Below are positions 56,189-63,675 of a DNA stretch of 64,000 nt, piece after piece. Under the pieces are notes generated by a model that worked only from the letters and a program-made list of their open reading frames with translations, was not told the DNA's origin and did no database searches. This DNA comes from Candidatus Rokuibacteriota bacterium (lineage in GTDB: Bacteria; Methylomirabilota; Methylomirabilia; Rokubacteriales; CSP1-6): the NCBI GenBank assembly GCA_003221695.1, contig QHSX01000039.1, positions 29,637 through 93,636 on the forward strand. The letters are read 5' to 3'. A program made the translations under genes and the position numbers. The stretch's first letter is position 1. Each line of letters begins with the position of its first letter.

Positions 56189-56341
56189 TCATCTGCGTGT
56201 GCACCCGTCCCTGGCGGACGACACTCGATCGCGGCGCGACGCTGCGCAGACGGCGACGGTCCCGAGGCCCAGCTGTCGGCAGGCGCGGAACACGCGCCGC
56301 GCGATCTCCCCCCGATTCGCCACCAGCACGGAGCGGATCAA
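56189..56341 (-). pseudogene. biotin carboxylase N-terminal remnant
   Basis: The frame encodes LIRSVLVANRGEIARRVFRA, then CRQLGLGTVAVCAA. This is a clear match to the first ~35 residues of biotin carboxylases (AccC/PccA), which normally have about 450 residues. It then loses similarity and stops at 56189, 18 bases before the biotin carrier gene. An internal deletion fits best: most of the carboxylase gene has been lost between its start and the carrier gene. It begins at TTG 56341, overlapping the upstream stop (TTGA), as an intact operon gene would. Confidence 0.75.
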
Positions 56342-57327
56342 CGACGCGGAAGAGCGGGTCGGAGCGCCTCGATCCGGCCGACGTCGAGCATTGCAACGCG
56401 CCAGCCGTCGGGTCCCGGCGCCCATCGGGCGAGCACCGTGACCGCCGCGTCCGGCCCCGCGAGCCTCCACTTCACGAGGCGCTGGTGCCCGAGCCGCGCA
56501 AAGGCGACGAGACGGTGGCTCGTCAGCGCCGCCGCGGTGAGCACCTCGCGCGCGGGGTCGAGCGAGACACCAGGCGCGAGCCAGCGGGCGAGCGCTCCCA
56601 CGTTCGGGACGGCTAGCGACCCACCGAAGGCCTCGAGGGCCGCGCGCAGATCCTCCGGCATCGGCCAGCTCGCCAGTGGTTTCTCGAGGCGGACGAACTC
56701 GCGCGCATCGTCGCTGGTCTCGATGGGTGCCTGGGCGGTGTCGACCGGAGCGGGCGGCAGCCCCTCGCCCGTCACGCCACCGGCCGCCGCGAACAGCCCC
56801 TCGAGCCTCCGCTGCCAAGCCAGGGCGCGCTCCGCGAGCGCCGGCGTCGCGCAGAGATGACCGAGGATGGTTGTCCCGGCCGCGATGTGCCGGCGCTCGT
56901 CGCCGAGGCAGCGCAGGAGGAGCCGACGCGTCGGCGGCTCGTAAACGGGATTGGCCCGGATCAGATGATCGTGGTAGCTCGCCAGGAGGTGAGGCTTCAG
57001 GACCCTGTAGACGCCGACCAGTCGCTCGACGGTCTGCCCCGGCGCCTCCGGCTCCTCGACGGCGTCCATGAAGGCGACGACCCGCTCGTTCGCCGGCTCC
57101 GACACCTGCGCATGGGCACGCAGCTCGGGCAGCCGCGCGCCGAACGCGTCCGCCAGCTGGGCGAGGTCCCAGACGTGCCGTCCCATCAGGAGCTTCGCGG
57201 AGAGCTCGGGCGTGAGAGCGATCCAGCCGCCCAGGGCCCGGAGCGTCCGCTCAACAGCATACCGATAGTTGCGCATCAGGCGGGCGGAGTGGTCGACCGA
57301 GAAGTGGCCCGCGAGCGGGTGCGCCAC
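56338..57327 (-). CDS. uncharacterised protein with ferritin-like N-terminal half
   Basis: I do not recognise this 329-residue protein as a named family. The N-terminal half (about 1-190) is helical with partial diiron-type motifs, notably GDERRHIAAG (ExxH) and LMGRHVWDLAQLADAFG. The C-terminal third (FARLGHQRLVKWRLAGPDAA, DGWRVAMLDVGRIEALRPAL) has a beta-rich look. It lies four bases downstream of a second ferritin-like gene, so the two probably act together. GTG 57327 is the likely start. Confidence 0.65.
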   Translation of the reverse strand: MAHPLAGHFSVDHSARLMRNYRYAVERTLRALGGWIALTPELSAKLLMGRHVWDLAQLADAFGARLPELRAHAQVSEPANERVVAFMDAVEEPEAPGQTVERLVGVYRVLKPHLLASYHDHLIRANPVYEPPTRRLLLRCLGDERRHIAAGTTILGHLCATPALAERALAWQRRLEGLFAAAGGVTGEGLPPAPVDTAQAPIETSDDAREFVRLEKPLASWPMPEDLRAALEAFGGSLAVPNVGALARWLAPGVSLDPAREVLTAAALTSHRLVAFARLGHQRLVKWRLAGPDAAVTVLARWAPGPDGWRVAMLDVGRIEALRPALPRR

Positions 57328-57330
57328 GCG

Positions 57331-58086
57331 CTAATACACCTGCGACCGCTGAGTCGTCTTGACGAGGCGTTCGATCTCTTCCTCGGTGAAGCCGGCCATC
57401 CGCCGGACGTCCGTCGCGATGGAGATCGATACGGCCTCGTGGTCCCCATCCCGCCGGACCCCGCCGAGGTTGAAGCGCTCGTCGATGTTCTCCTGGAAAT
57501 CGATCGCCTTGCGCCGGCGGTCGGGGTCCCCCTCGGTCAGCTTCGTGAGCCACTTGGACCCCATCCGGACGTGGGTGATCTCGTCGGCGAGGACGAACTC
57601 GACGGCGCGCTCGAGAATCGGGTCACCGATCTTCCGCGCGATGTGGACCAGCTGGTTGAAGACGTCGCACGCGAGCCCCTCGAGCCCGCGGTTGACGCCC
57701 GCCACGCGCGCGGCAGCGTCCTCGGCGCATGCGCAGCGCCAGAGGATCGTCGTCTCGGGGAACTCGCCGGGATAGCCGCCCAGGTGCTCGAGGAGGCGCA
57801 GATAGATCTCGACATGGCGCGACTCGTCCCAGACCTGGCGTGCCATGTCCATCGTGAACTCCCACGGCGCGTCCGGGAAGTCGCAGACCGTCCGACCCGC
57901 GCCCTCCATCGCCTGTATCTCGCCCACGAGGATCCCATGGACCCGCTCCCGGATCGAGTCGGGGCTGGAGAGATCGGCGAACGGCGGGAAGCCCTGCGCG
58001 ATCTTCAGCTCCGCCACCTCGCGAGCGCGCATCCGCACCCACCGGTCTTCCCGCGCGAGCTTGTCGTAGGCGATCGGGCGCTCCAT
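57331..58086 (-). CDS. ferritin-like diiron-type protein
   Basis: The 251-residue product has two E...ExxH sets expected for a diiron four-helix bundle: VGEIQAMEGAG with DESRHVEIYL, and RGLEGLACDVFNQ with ADEITHVRMGSKWL. This resembles DUF455/MiaE-type hydroxylase relatives, but the substrate is unknown. ATG 58086 has GGGAGA six bases upstream and its own predicted promoter. It is paired with the 329-residue protein downstream. Confidence 0.78.
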   Translation of the reverse strand: MERPIAYDKLAREDRWVRMRAREVAELKIAQGFPPFADLSSPDSIRERVHGILVGEIQAMEGAGRTVCDFPDAPWEFTMDMARQVWDESRHVEIYLRLLEHLGGYPGEFPETTILWRCACAEDAAARVAGVNRGLEGLACDVFNQLVHIARKIGDPILERAVEFVLADEITHVRMGSKWLTKLTEGDPDRRRKAIDFQENIDERFNLGGVRRDGDHEAVSISIATDVRRMAGFTEEEIERLVKTTQRSQVY

Positions 58087-58124
58087 CGGAATTCTCCCAG
58101 CGAGAAATGAACCGCTGTTCAGCG

Positions 58125-58154
58125 AGTGTAGCCGAACCGCCTGGCCGATGGCAA
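58125..58154 (-). promoter_or_regulatory. promoter of the ferritin-like gene pair
   Basis: TTGCCA (58154-58149), 18-base spacer, TACACT (58130-58125). Five of six and four of six consensus bases, 39 bases before the ATG at 58086. Confidence 0.5.
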
Positions 58155-58174
58155 ACCGGGGTCGTGAGCGCGGA

Positions 58175-59134
58175 CTACCCGTGGAAGGTCTGGCGCCCCT
58201 CGTTGCGGTTCCACAGGCGGATCATGTGACGCCGGAGGTGCGGCTCTTCGGCGTCCTTGAACGCGCTGCGGCTGTGGGCGACCGACCGGTTGTCGAGGTA
58301 CTGGATCTGGCCCTTCTCGAGCGTGAACTCCACGCGACGCTCGGGCGCGTCGACGATGGCGCGCATCGCGGCCAGGGCCTCGCGACCCTCGCGGTCAAGC
58401 GGTGTGTCGGTCAGCGCCTCGGCGTTCGCGATCAGCGCCTCGTTGTAGCAGCCCACGAGATCACGGCCGTCAGAGCGGAACACCGGCTGCCAGGCGACCG
58501 TGTCGTCACCCGGCGCGTGCTCCGCCTGCCGGTCCCAGGGGAACGGGTGATAGAGACGCGAGAGGAGGCCAGGATGCTGGCGCCGAAGCTCGTTATGCAC
58601 CATGGCGAGGCTGACGACCTGGCTCACCCCACCCTCGCGCGCCGGGTGGAGACAGTAGAGTCCGACCTGCTCGGGAGGGAGGTCGAGCCACGGGGCGTCG
58701 GTGTGGAACTGGAGCTCGAGGTTGGTCACGGAGCGGCGCACCCCGTACTCGAGCGTCTTCCCCGTGTCCCTGACGTCGTAGATCATCGTGCCGTCCCACT
58801 TCTGCGCGACCGGCCGGCCGAGCAGTGACCCCAGCAGCCAGTAGAGCGTGCGGTTCTCGTCCAGCGAGAAGCGCTCCACCGGGATGCGGTCGATCACGGC
58901 GAGCCCGACCCCTCGGCGCAGCTTGTGACCCACGGCGGTCATCACCGCTGCGCAGGCCGACAGGGCGAACTGCGCCGGCGAGAGGAGCAGGAGCGGGAGC
59001 GGATCCCGACGGAGCGTGCGAAGCGCCTGCTCCAGCTCGTCCACGGCGACCGGCGGGAAGGGCACCATCCAGTCGGACGCCGAGATCGTGCCCTGCACCC
59101 AGGCACGCTTGCCACCAATCTCGGGAGCGAGCAC
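58175..59134 (-). CDS. TauD/TfdA-family Fe(II)/2-oxoglutarate dioxygenase
   Basis: The 319-residue product has the metal pair HxD in LELQFHTDAPWLDLPP (H144, D146). The distal histidine lies in QYLDNRSVAHSRSAF, with the 2-oxoglutarate arginine nearby (HLRRHMIRLWNR). The motif spacing and the QIQYLDNR pattern fit TauD-like enzymes that hydroxylate small acids or side chains. Substrate is unknown. GTG 59134 has a GGAGGTG that is rather far upstream, so the exact start is unsure. Confidence 0.83.
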   Translation of the reverse strand: MLAPEIGGKRAWVQGTISASDWMVPFPPVAVDELEQALRTLRRDPLPLLLLSPAQFALSACAAVMTAVGHKLRRGVGLAVIDRIPVERFSLDENRTLYWLLGSLLGRPVAQKWDGTMIYDVRDTGKTLEYGVRRSVTNLELQFHTDAPWLDLPPEQVGLYCLHPAREGGVSQVVSLAMVHNELRRQHPGLLSRLYHPFPWDRQAEHAPGDDTVAWQPVFRSDGRDLVGCYNEALIANAEALTDTPLDREGREALAAMRAIVDAPERRVEFTLEKGQIQYLDNRSVAHSRSAFKDAEEPHLRRHMIRLWNRNEGRQTFHG

Positions 59135-59184
59135 GCCAGTCGCCAGCGGTCACCTCCAGGCTGCACGTGGCTCGCGACGAGCCA

Positions 59185-60363
59185 TCAACCGGAGGGGATT
59201 ATATCGCCCTTGCGCGGGAGCAGGGCCGCGGGAATCACGGCACCCTCGCCGAAGCGGTCCGTGAGCCGGTCGATCACTTGCGCGAGTCGTTCGCGGCGCA
59301 CGGCGTGGGGATCGAAGAGGGCGAGCTGGCCCACGCCAGCGGACCCGAGACGCCCGGCCGACAGGCCGATGAGGCGCACCGGGCGCGTCACTCGCTCGCG
59401 GTCCAGGAGGCCCCGCGCCCGGCGGTAGAGCTCGAGCCCGTCCTGCGTCGGCTCCCCGGTGGTGCTCCGCGTGTGCGTTTCGAAGGGTGCCAGGCGAAGC
59501 TTGAGCGTGACGCGCGCCGCCGCGAAGCCCCCGTCCCGCAGCTCGGCGGCGACCCGTTCGGCCTGGGCTCGCAGCGTCGTCCTGAGGAGCTCGGGGTTCG
59601 TCGAGTCGGTGGCGAAGGTTTCCTCGGCGCCGACCGATTTCGGAAGGCCGAAGGGCTCGACGGGACGGGCATCACGGCCGAAGGCGAGGTCGTGCAGGTG
59701 CTCGCCGTGCTTCCCGAAGCGCCTGGCCAGCACGGAGCGCGGAACGCTCTGGAGTCGGCCGATCGTCGTGAGGCCGAGCTCTCGGAGGGCCTTCGCCGTC
59801 ACCCGCCCGACACCCCAGACCAGCTCGACCGAGAGCGGCGCGAGGAAGCGCGCCTCATCGCCCGCCGCGACCGCGACGAGACCGTCGGGCTTCTCGAGCT
59901 CCGAGGCGACCTTCGCGACGAACTTGTTCGACGCGAGACCGGCCGACGCGGTGAGGCGCGTCTCCTCTCGGACCCGCCGCTTGATCGAGCGCACCGCGTC
60001 GAGTGGACTCCCGAACAGCCCCTCGGTCCCGGTGAGGTCCACGAACGCCTCGTCGACCGACACGGGCTCGACGAGCGGCGAGAAGTCGGACAGCACGTCC
60101 ATGACCTGCACCGAGACGGCCCGGTACTTCGCCATGTCCACCGGGAGGAAGGCGGCGTGCGGGCAGAGCCGGGCGGCGCGGGAGATCGGCATCGCCGAGC
60201 GCACCCCGAAGCGGCGCGCTTCGTACGACGCCGCCGAGACCACGCCGCGCCCCTGCGGGTCGGCGCCCACGATCACCGGCCGCCCGCGCAATTCGGGTCT
60301 CTCGCGTTGCTCGACCGACGCGTAAAACGCATCCATATCGACATGCGCGATCGCACGAGGCAT
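59185..60363 (-). CDS. dinB: DNA polymerase IV
   Basis: Pol IV is a Y-family translesion polymerase. The 392-residue product starts MPRAIAHVDMDAFYASVEQR and has VVSAASYEARRFGVRSAMP, the catalytic SVDEAFVDLTG and SAGLASNKFVAKVASELEKP. The HhH region is VWGVGRVTAKALRELG. A C-terminal little-finger domain follows. No beta-clamp peptide of consensus type is obvious except QLALF (QLALFDPH) near residue 350. ATG 60363 was chosen over a GTG 69 bases upstream, which would overlap the HD gene. Confidence 0.95.
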   Translation of the reverse strand: MPRAIAHVDMDAFYASVEQRERPELRGRPVIVGADPQGRGVVSAASYEARRFGVRSAMPISRAARLCPHAAFLPVDMAKYRAVSVQVMDVLSDFSPLVEPVSVDEAFVDLTGTEGLFGSPLDAVRSIKRRVREETRLTASAGLASNKFVAKVASELEKPDGLVAVAAGDEARFLAPLSVELVWGVGRVTAKALRELGLTTIGRLQSVPRSVLARRFGKHGEHLHDLAFGRDARPVEPFGLPKSVGAEETFATDSTNPELLRTTLRAQAERVAAELRDGGFAAARVTLKLRLAPFETHTRSTTGEPTQDGLELYRRARGLLDRERVTRPVRLIGLSAGRLGSAGVGQLALFDPHAVRRERLAQVIDRLTDRFGEGAVIPAALLPRKGDIIPSG

Positions 60364-60382
60364 GCCCGGCCCGGCCACCGCG

Positions 60383-60973
60383 TCACGCCTGGGCAAGGCC
60401 GATGTCGGGAGCGACAGGGGTGAGGGCGCCAATGATGAACGCGATGTGCGCGTCGAGATCGACGCCGAGCTCGGTGGCGCCGCGGTAGACGTCCTCGCGG
60501 TTGACGGTGCGCGCGAACGCCTTGTCCTTGAGCTTCTTCCGCACCGACGGCGGCTCGAGCCCGGTGATGACGCGGCCGGGGCGGACGAGCGCCACCGCGT
60601 GGACGAAGCCCGACAGCTCGTCGCACGCGTACAGGGCCCGGTCGAGGAGTGAGAGGCGGGGCATCCCGGCGTAGTCGGCGTGGGCGAGGACCGCGTAGAC
60701 GATCCGTTGCGGCACGCCCCGCGCCAGGAGAATCTCGGCGCCCTTGACGGGATGCTGCGGGCCGCGCGGGTGCATCTCGTAGTCGAAGTCGTGGAGCATG
60801 CCCGCCGCCCCCCACGTGTCCGGATCCTCGCCGTATTTGGCCGCGTAGGCGCGCATCGAGGCCTCGACAGCGCGAGCGTGCTTGCGGAGGCTGTCGCTCT
60901 TGGTGAACTCGGTGAGGATCGACCAGGCGTGCGCGCGCGGGATCACGTCGGCCGCTGTTGCTGGCTCCGCCAC
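60383..60973 (-). CDS. HD-domain hydrolase
   Basis: The 196-residue product has LRKHARAVEASMRAYAAKYG and the HD pair in GMLHDFDYEMHPRGPQHPVK, then VYAVLAHADYAG, typical of small HD phosphohydrolases acting on nucleotides. GTG 60973 lies inside the 3' end of the small HTH gene (31-base overlap). The exact substrate is unknown. Confidence 0.85.
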   Translation of the reverse strand: MAEPATAADVIPRAHAWSILTEFTKSDSLRKHARAVEASMRAYAAKYGEDPDTWGAAGMLHDFDYEMHPRGPQHPVKGAEILLARGVPQRIVYAVLAHADYAGMPRLSLLDRALYACDELSGFVHAVALVRPGRVITGLEPPSVRKKLKDKAFARTVNREDVYRGATELGVDLDAHIAFIIGALTPVAPDIGLAQA

Positions 60974-61122
60974 TTGTCGATCGACTTCTTCGAGAATACC
61001 CAGCGCCCCTCGAGCTGGAGCGACGGGATGCGGCGCTCCGTCGCCAGGCGCGCGAGGGTCGTCTCGTCCATCGCGAGGTAGGTCGACGCTTCCTTCAGGC
61101 TCAGGACGTCCTTCGGGGTCAC
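60943..61122 (-). CDS. small excisionase/MerR-like helix-turn-helix protein
   Basis: The 59-residue product ([20 protein letters not shown], then [20 protein letters not shown]) is a helix-turn-helix-17 or excisionase-family DNA-binding domain alone. GTG 61122 has GGAGGAG five bases upstream and overlaps the cysE stop (GTGA). Cotranscription with iscS-iscU-cysE suggests a regulator or structural DNA-binding role. No phage or integrase gene is nearby. Confidence 0.8.
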   Translation of the reverse strand: MTPKDVLSLKEASTYLAMDETTLARLATERRIPSLQLEGRWVFSKKSIDKWRSQQQRPT

Positions 61123-61781
61123 CGGCGCTCCTCCTCCGTGGTCTTGCGCAACGTCTCGAGCTCGGCCTCCAGCGCGCGGATCCGCTCGACGAGCTGCTCG
61201 ATCGCCTTGCTCACGGGGTCCGGGAGGTCCGTCTGGTTCAGGTCGATCTCCCCGGCCACGCGCTGACCGTCGCGATATGTTACCCGGCCGGGAACGCCCA
61301 CCACAACGGAGTTCGGCGGCACCTCGCGGACGACCACCGAACCGGCGCCGATGCGGCTGCCGTCGCCGATCTTGAACCCGCCGATGATCTTTGCGCCGGC
61401 GCCGACGACGACGTTGTTCCCGAGCGTCGGGTGGCGCTTCTCGCGCTTGAGGCTCGTCCCCGCCAGGCTCACGCCCTGGTAGATCGTGACGTTCTCCCCC
61501 ACCTCCGCGGTCTCGCCGATCACGACACCCATGCCGTGGTCGATGAAGAGGCCCGGACCGAGCTTCGCGGCCGGGTGGATCTCGATGCCGGTCACGAACC
61601 GCGCGAAGTGCGAGACGAGGCGCGCCATTGTGAGCCACCCGTGATGCCAGAGCGTATGCGCCAGCCGATGGAACACGAGCGCGTGCACGCCCGGGTAGCA
61701 CAGGAGGACCTCGAGCGACGACCGGGCCGCCGGGTCACGCTCGAGCACCGCCCGGATGTCGCGCCGGAACGCGTCAAACAT
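61119..61781 (-). CDS. cysE: serine O-acetyltransferase
   Basis: CysE acetylates serine to give O-acetylserine, the acceptor for sulfide in cysteine synthesis. The 220-residue product has an N-terminal helical region and the left-handed beta-helix with [40 protein letters not shown] and [21 protein letters not shown] coiled C-terminal tail (about 185-220) follows. It overlaps the iscU-like gene by eight bases. Next to a cysteine desulfurase, it forms a cysteine make-and-use block. Confidence 0.94.
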   Translation of the reverse strand: MFDAFRRDIRAVLERDPAARSSLEVLLCYPGVHALVFHRLAHTLWHHGWLTMARLVSHFARFVTGIEIHPAAKLGPGLFIDHGMGVVIGETAEVGENVTIYQGVSLAGTSLKREKRHPTLGNNVVVGAGAKIIGGFKIGDGSRIGAGSVVVREVPPNSVVVGVPGRVTYRDGQRVAGEIDLNQTDLPDPVSKAIEQLVERIRALEAELETLRKTTEEERR

Positions 61782-62154
61782 CGCGTCGCCCCCGGCCCAG
61801 GTGGTCGCGGGCCGCGGCCCGGAGCGCCCCCGCTACGACCTCCGCGGCGTGCTCGCGGTCCTCGGGCAGCCACTCGAGGGCGCCCGCAACCTCCGCCGCC
61901 TTGAGCTGGCGGAGGTCGTCCACGGTTCGCCCTCGGCAGAGCTCGCTCGCGACGCTCGCGGCCGCGATCGTCGGGCCGCAGCCGTAGCTCTGAAAGCGCA
62001 CCTCGATGGCCCGGTCGTGGCGCACGCGCAGGAAGAAGCGCACGAGGTCGCCGCAGCCGACGTACTCGTCCTCGCCGACTCCGTCGGGGTCACGCATGAG
62101 GCCCGCGTTGCGCGGGTTGAGGAAGTGGTCCACGAGCGTCGGACTGTACCTCAT
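61774..62154 (-). CDS. iscU: IscU/NifU-like Fe-S scaffold, third cysteine missing
   Basis: The 126-residue product has the scaffold start ([20 protein letters not shown]), the first ligand cysteine C34 in YVGCGDLV and the second, C59, in [17 protein letters not shown] further cysteine C73 is in ELCRG. At the place where IscU has HC (third ligand, C106 in E. coli), this protein has EHAAEV, so the cysteine is replaced by alanine although the histidine is kept. It overlaps iscS by ATGA and cysE. Whether it can hold a 2Fe-2S cluster with another ligand is open. Confidence 0.9.
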   Translation of the reverse strand: MRYSPTLVDHFLNPRNAGLMRDPDGVGEDEYVGCGDLVRFFLRVRHDRAIEVRFQSYGCGPTIAAASVASELCRGRTVDDLRQLKAAEVAGALEWLPEDREHAAEVVAGALRAAARDHLGRGRRDV

Positions 62155-63308
62155 GTGGCGCCGACGGGCATCGCTTGCCGCAGCTTCCGCACGAGCGGCT
62201 CCACGCACTCGATCACGTAGTCGATGTCCTCCGCCGTCGTCGTGCGCCCGAGCGAGCAGCGCACGGCGCCCATCGCCCAGTCGAGCGGGATGCTCATCGC
62301 CACGAGCACGTGGGACGGCTCCACGTTGCCCGACGTGCACGCCGACCCCGCCGACACGCCAACGCCCTTGAGATCCAGCCCGAGAACGATGGACTCCGAC
62401 TCCACGTGCCGGAAGAGGAAGCTCGCCGTCCCGGGTAGACGCTCGACGGGGTGGCCGGAGAGCCGCACCTCCGACACGCGGCCGTGGACGCCGTCGATCA
62501 GGCGGTTCCGGAGCGTGGTGAGGCGCTCCGCCTCGGCGTGCATGTCGCGCGCCCGCACCTCCACCGCCTTGCCGAGGCCGACGACGGCCGCGACGTTCTC
62601 GGTGCCCGCGCGCCGCCGCCGCTCGTGGTCGCCGCCGTGCTGGACCGCGACCATGCGGGTCCCCTTGCGGATATAGAGGCCGGCGACGCCCTTCGGCCCG
62701 TAGATCTTGTGGCTCGAGAACGACAGCGCGTCGATCCCGAGGGCGTCGACGTCGAGCGGGATCTTGCCGAACGTCTGCACGGCGTCGACGTGGAGGGGGA
62801 CCCCGTGCTCGCGCGCGACGCGCCCGATCGCGGCGATCGGCTGGAGCGTTCCGACCTCGCTGTTGGCGTGCATGATGCTGACCGCGATCGTGTCCGGCCG
62901 GATCGCGCGGCGGACGTCGTCGGGATCGACCCTCCCGTACGCGTCGACGCCGACGTAGGTGACGTCGAACCCCTGCGCCTCGAGCGCCTGGCACGTGCGG
63001 AGAACGGCGTGGTGTTCGACCTTGGAGGTGATGAGATGCCCCTTGCCTCGCGCGTACGCCAGCCCCTTCACCGCGAAGTTGTCCGACTCGGTCCCGCCCG
63101 AGGTGAAGACGATCTCCTGCGGCGTGACACGGAGAAAGCGCGCCACGCGCTCGCGCGCGCGGTCGAGGCCGTCCCGCGCCTCGCGCCCGAAGGCATGGAT
63201 GCTGGATGGGTTACCGAAGATCTCGGCAAAGTACGGGAGCATCTCGGCGAGGACCTCGGGATGGACCGGGGTCGACGCGTTGTGATCGAGATAGACGCGG
63301 CGGTTCAT
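62151..63308 (-). CDS. iscS: cysteine desulfurase
   Basis: IscS/NifS removes sulfur from cysteine as a persulfide for Fe-S, tRNA thiolation and other uses. The 385-residue product has VYLDHNASTPVHPEVLAEML, FTSGGTESDNFAVKGLA, the PLP lysine K201 in LSFSSHKIYGPKGVAGLYIR and the persulfide cysteine C324 in SAGSACTSGNVEPSHVLVAM. ATG 63308 has GGAGAG seven bases upstream; ATG 63323 lacks one. It heads the leftward operon iscS-iscU-cysE-HTH-HD and is divergent from two DsrE-like genes across 42 bases. Confidence 0.95.
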   Translation of the reverse strand: MNRRVYLDHNASTPVHPEVLAEMLPYFAEIFGNPSSIHAFGREARDGLDRARERVARFLRVTPQEIVFTSGGTESDNFAVKGLAYARGKGHLITSKVEHHAVLRTCQALEAQGFDVTYVGVDAYGRVDPDDVRRAIRPDTIAVSIMHANSEVGTLQPIAAIGRVAREHGVPLHVDAVQTFGKIPLDVDALGIDALSFSSHKIYGPKGVAGLYIRKGTRMVAVQHGGDHERRRRAGTENVAAVVGLGKAVEVRARDMHAEAERLTTLRNRLIDGVHGRVSEVRLSGHPVERLPGTASFLFRHVESESIVLGLDLKGVGVSAGSACTSGNVEPSHVLVAMSIPLDWAMGAVRCSLGRTTTAEDIDYVIECVEPLVRKLRQAMPVGAT

Positions 63309-63350
63309 TCGGTTGCTCTCCATTTTCTACGATGCTACGCTCGATGCGCG

Positions 63351-63674
63351 ATGGATCTCACGAAGAAGAAACTCGGCGTGCTCCTGTCGACGGGGCTCGA
63401 GCACCCCAACCTCGAGACCGCCGTCGGGCTCACGCAGACGGCGCTGGACCGGGGCGCCGACGTATACATCTACCTCATCGACGAGGGCGTGCGCGCGCTC
63501 GACGACCCGCGGATCCGCGCCCTGCCCGAGCGCGGCGCCAGGCTGTTCGTGTGCGCGTACGGCTGCCAGAAGCGCGGGATCCCGTTGCGCGACTCGGACC
63601 GCCTCACGTACTGCGGCCTGGTCGTGCTCACCGACCTGATCAACGGCACCGACCGCTTCATCGCGCTCAACTGA
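63351..63674 (+). CDS. DsrE/DsrF-like sulfur-relay family protein
   Basis: The 107-residue product has the small Rossmann-like DsrE fold pattern: KKLGVLLSTGLEHPNLETAV, DVYIYLIDEGVRALDD, LFVCAYGCQKRGIPLRDSDR and GLVVLTDLIN. The cysteines of CAYGC and YCG may carry persulfide. It lies 42 bases from the divergent iscS, so its sulfur may come from that desulfurase. The ATG at 63351 lacks a clear ribosome site. Confidence 0.82.
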   Translation: MDLTKKKLGVLLSTGLEHPNLETAVGLTQTALDRGADVYIYLIDEGVRALDDPRIRALPERGARLFVCAYGCQKRGIPLRDSDRLTYCGLVVLTDLINGTDRFIALN

Positions 63675-63675
63675 C

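Noticed and set aside
59198..59203. Perfect TATAAT upstream of the TauD-like gene (minus strand)
   Set aside because: It lies in the dinB 3' coding end, has no -35 match at 16-18 bases and reads away from the TauD gene; on the minus strand it would have to drive genes below 59185, whose start is at 59134 with only a partial fit.
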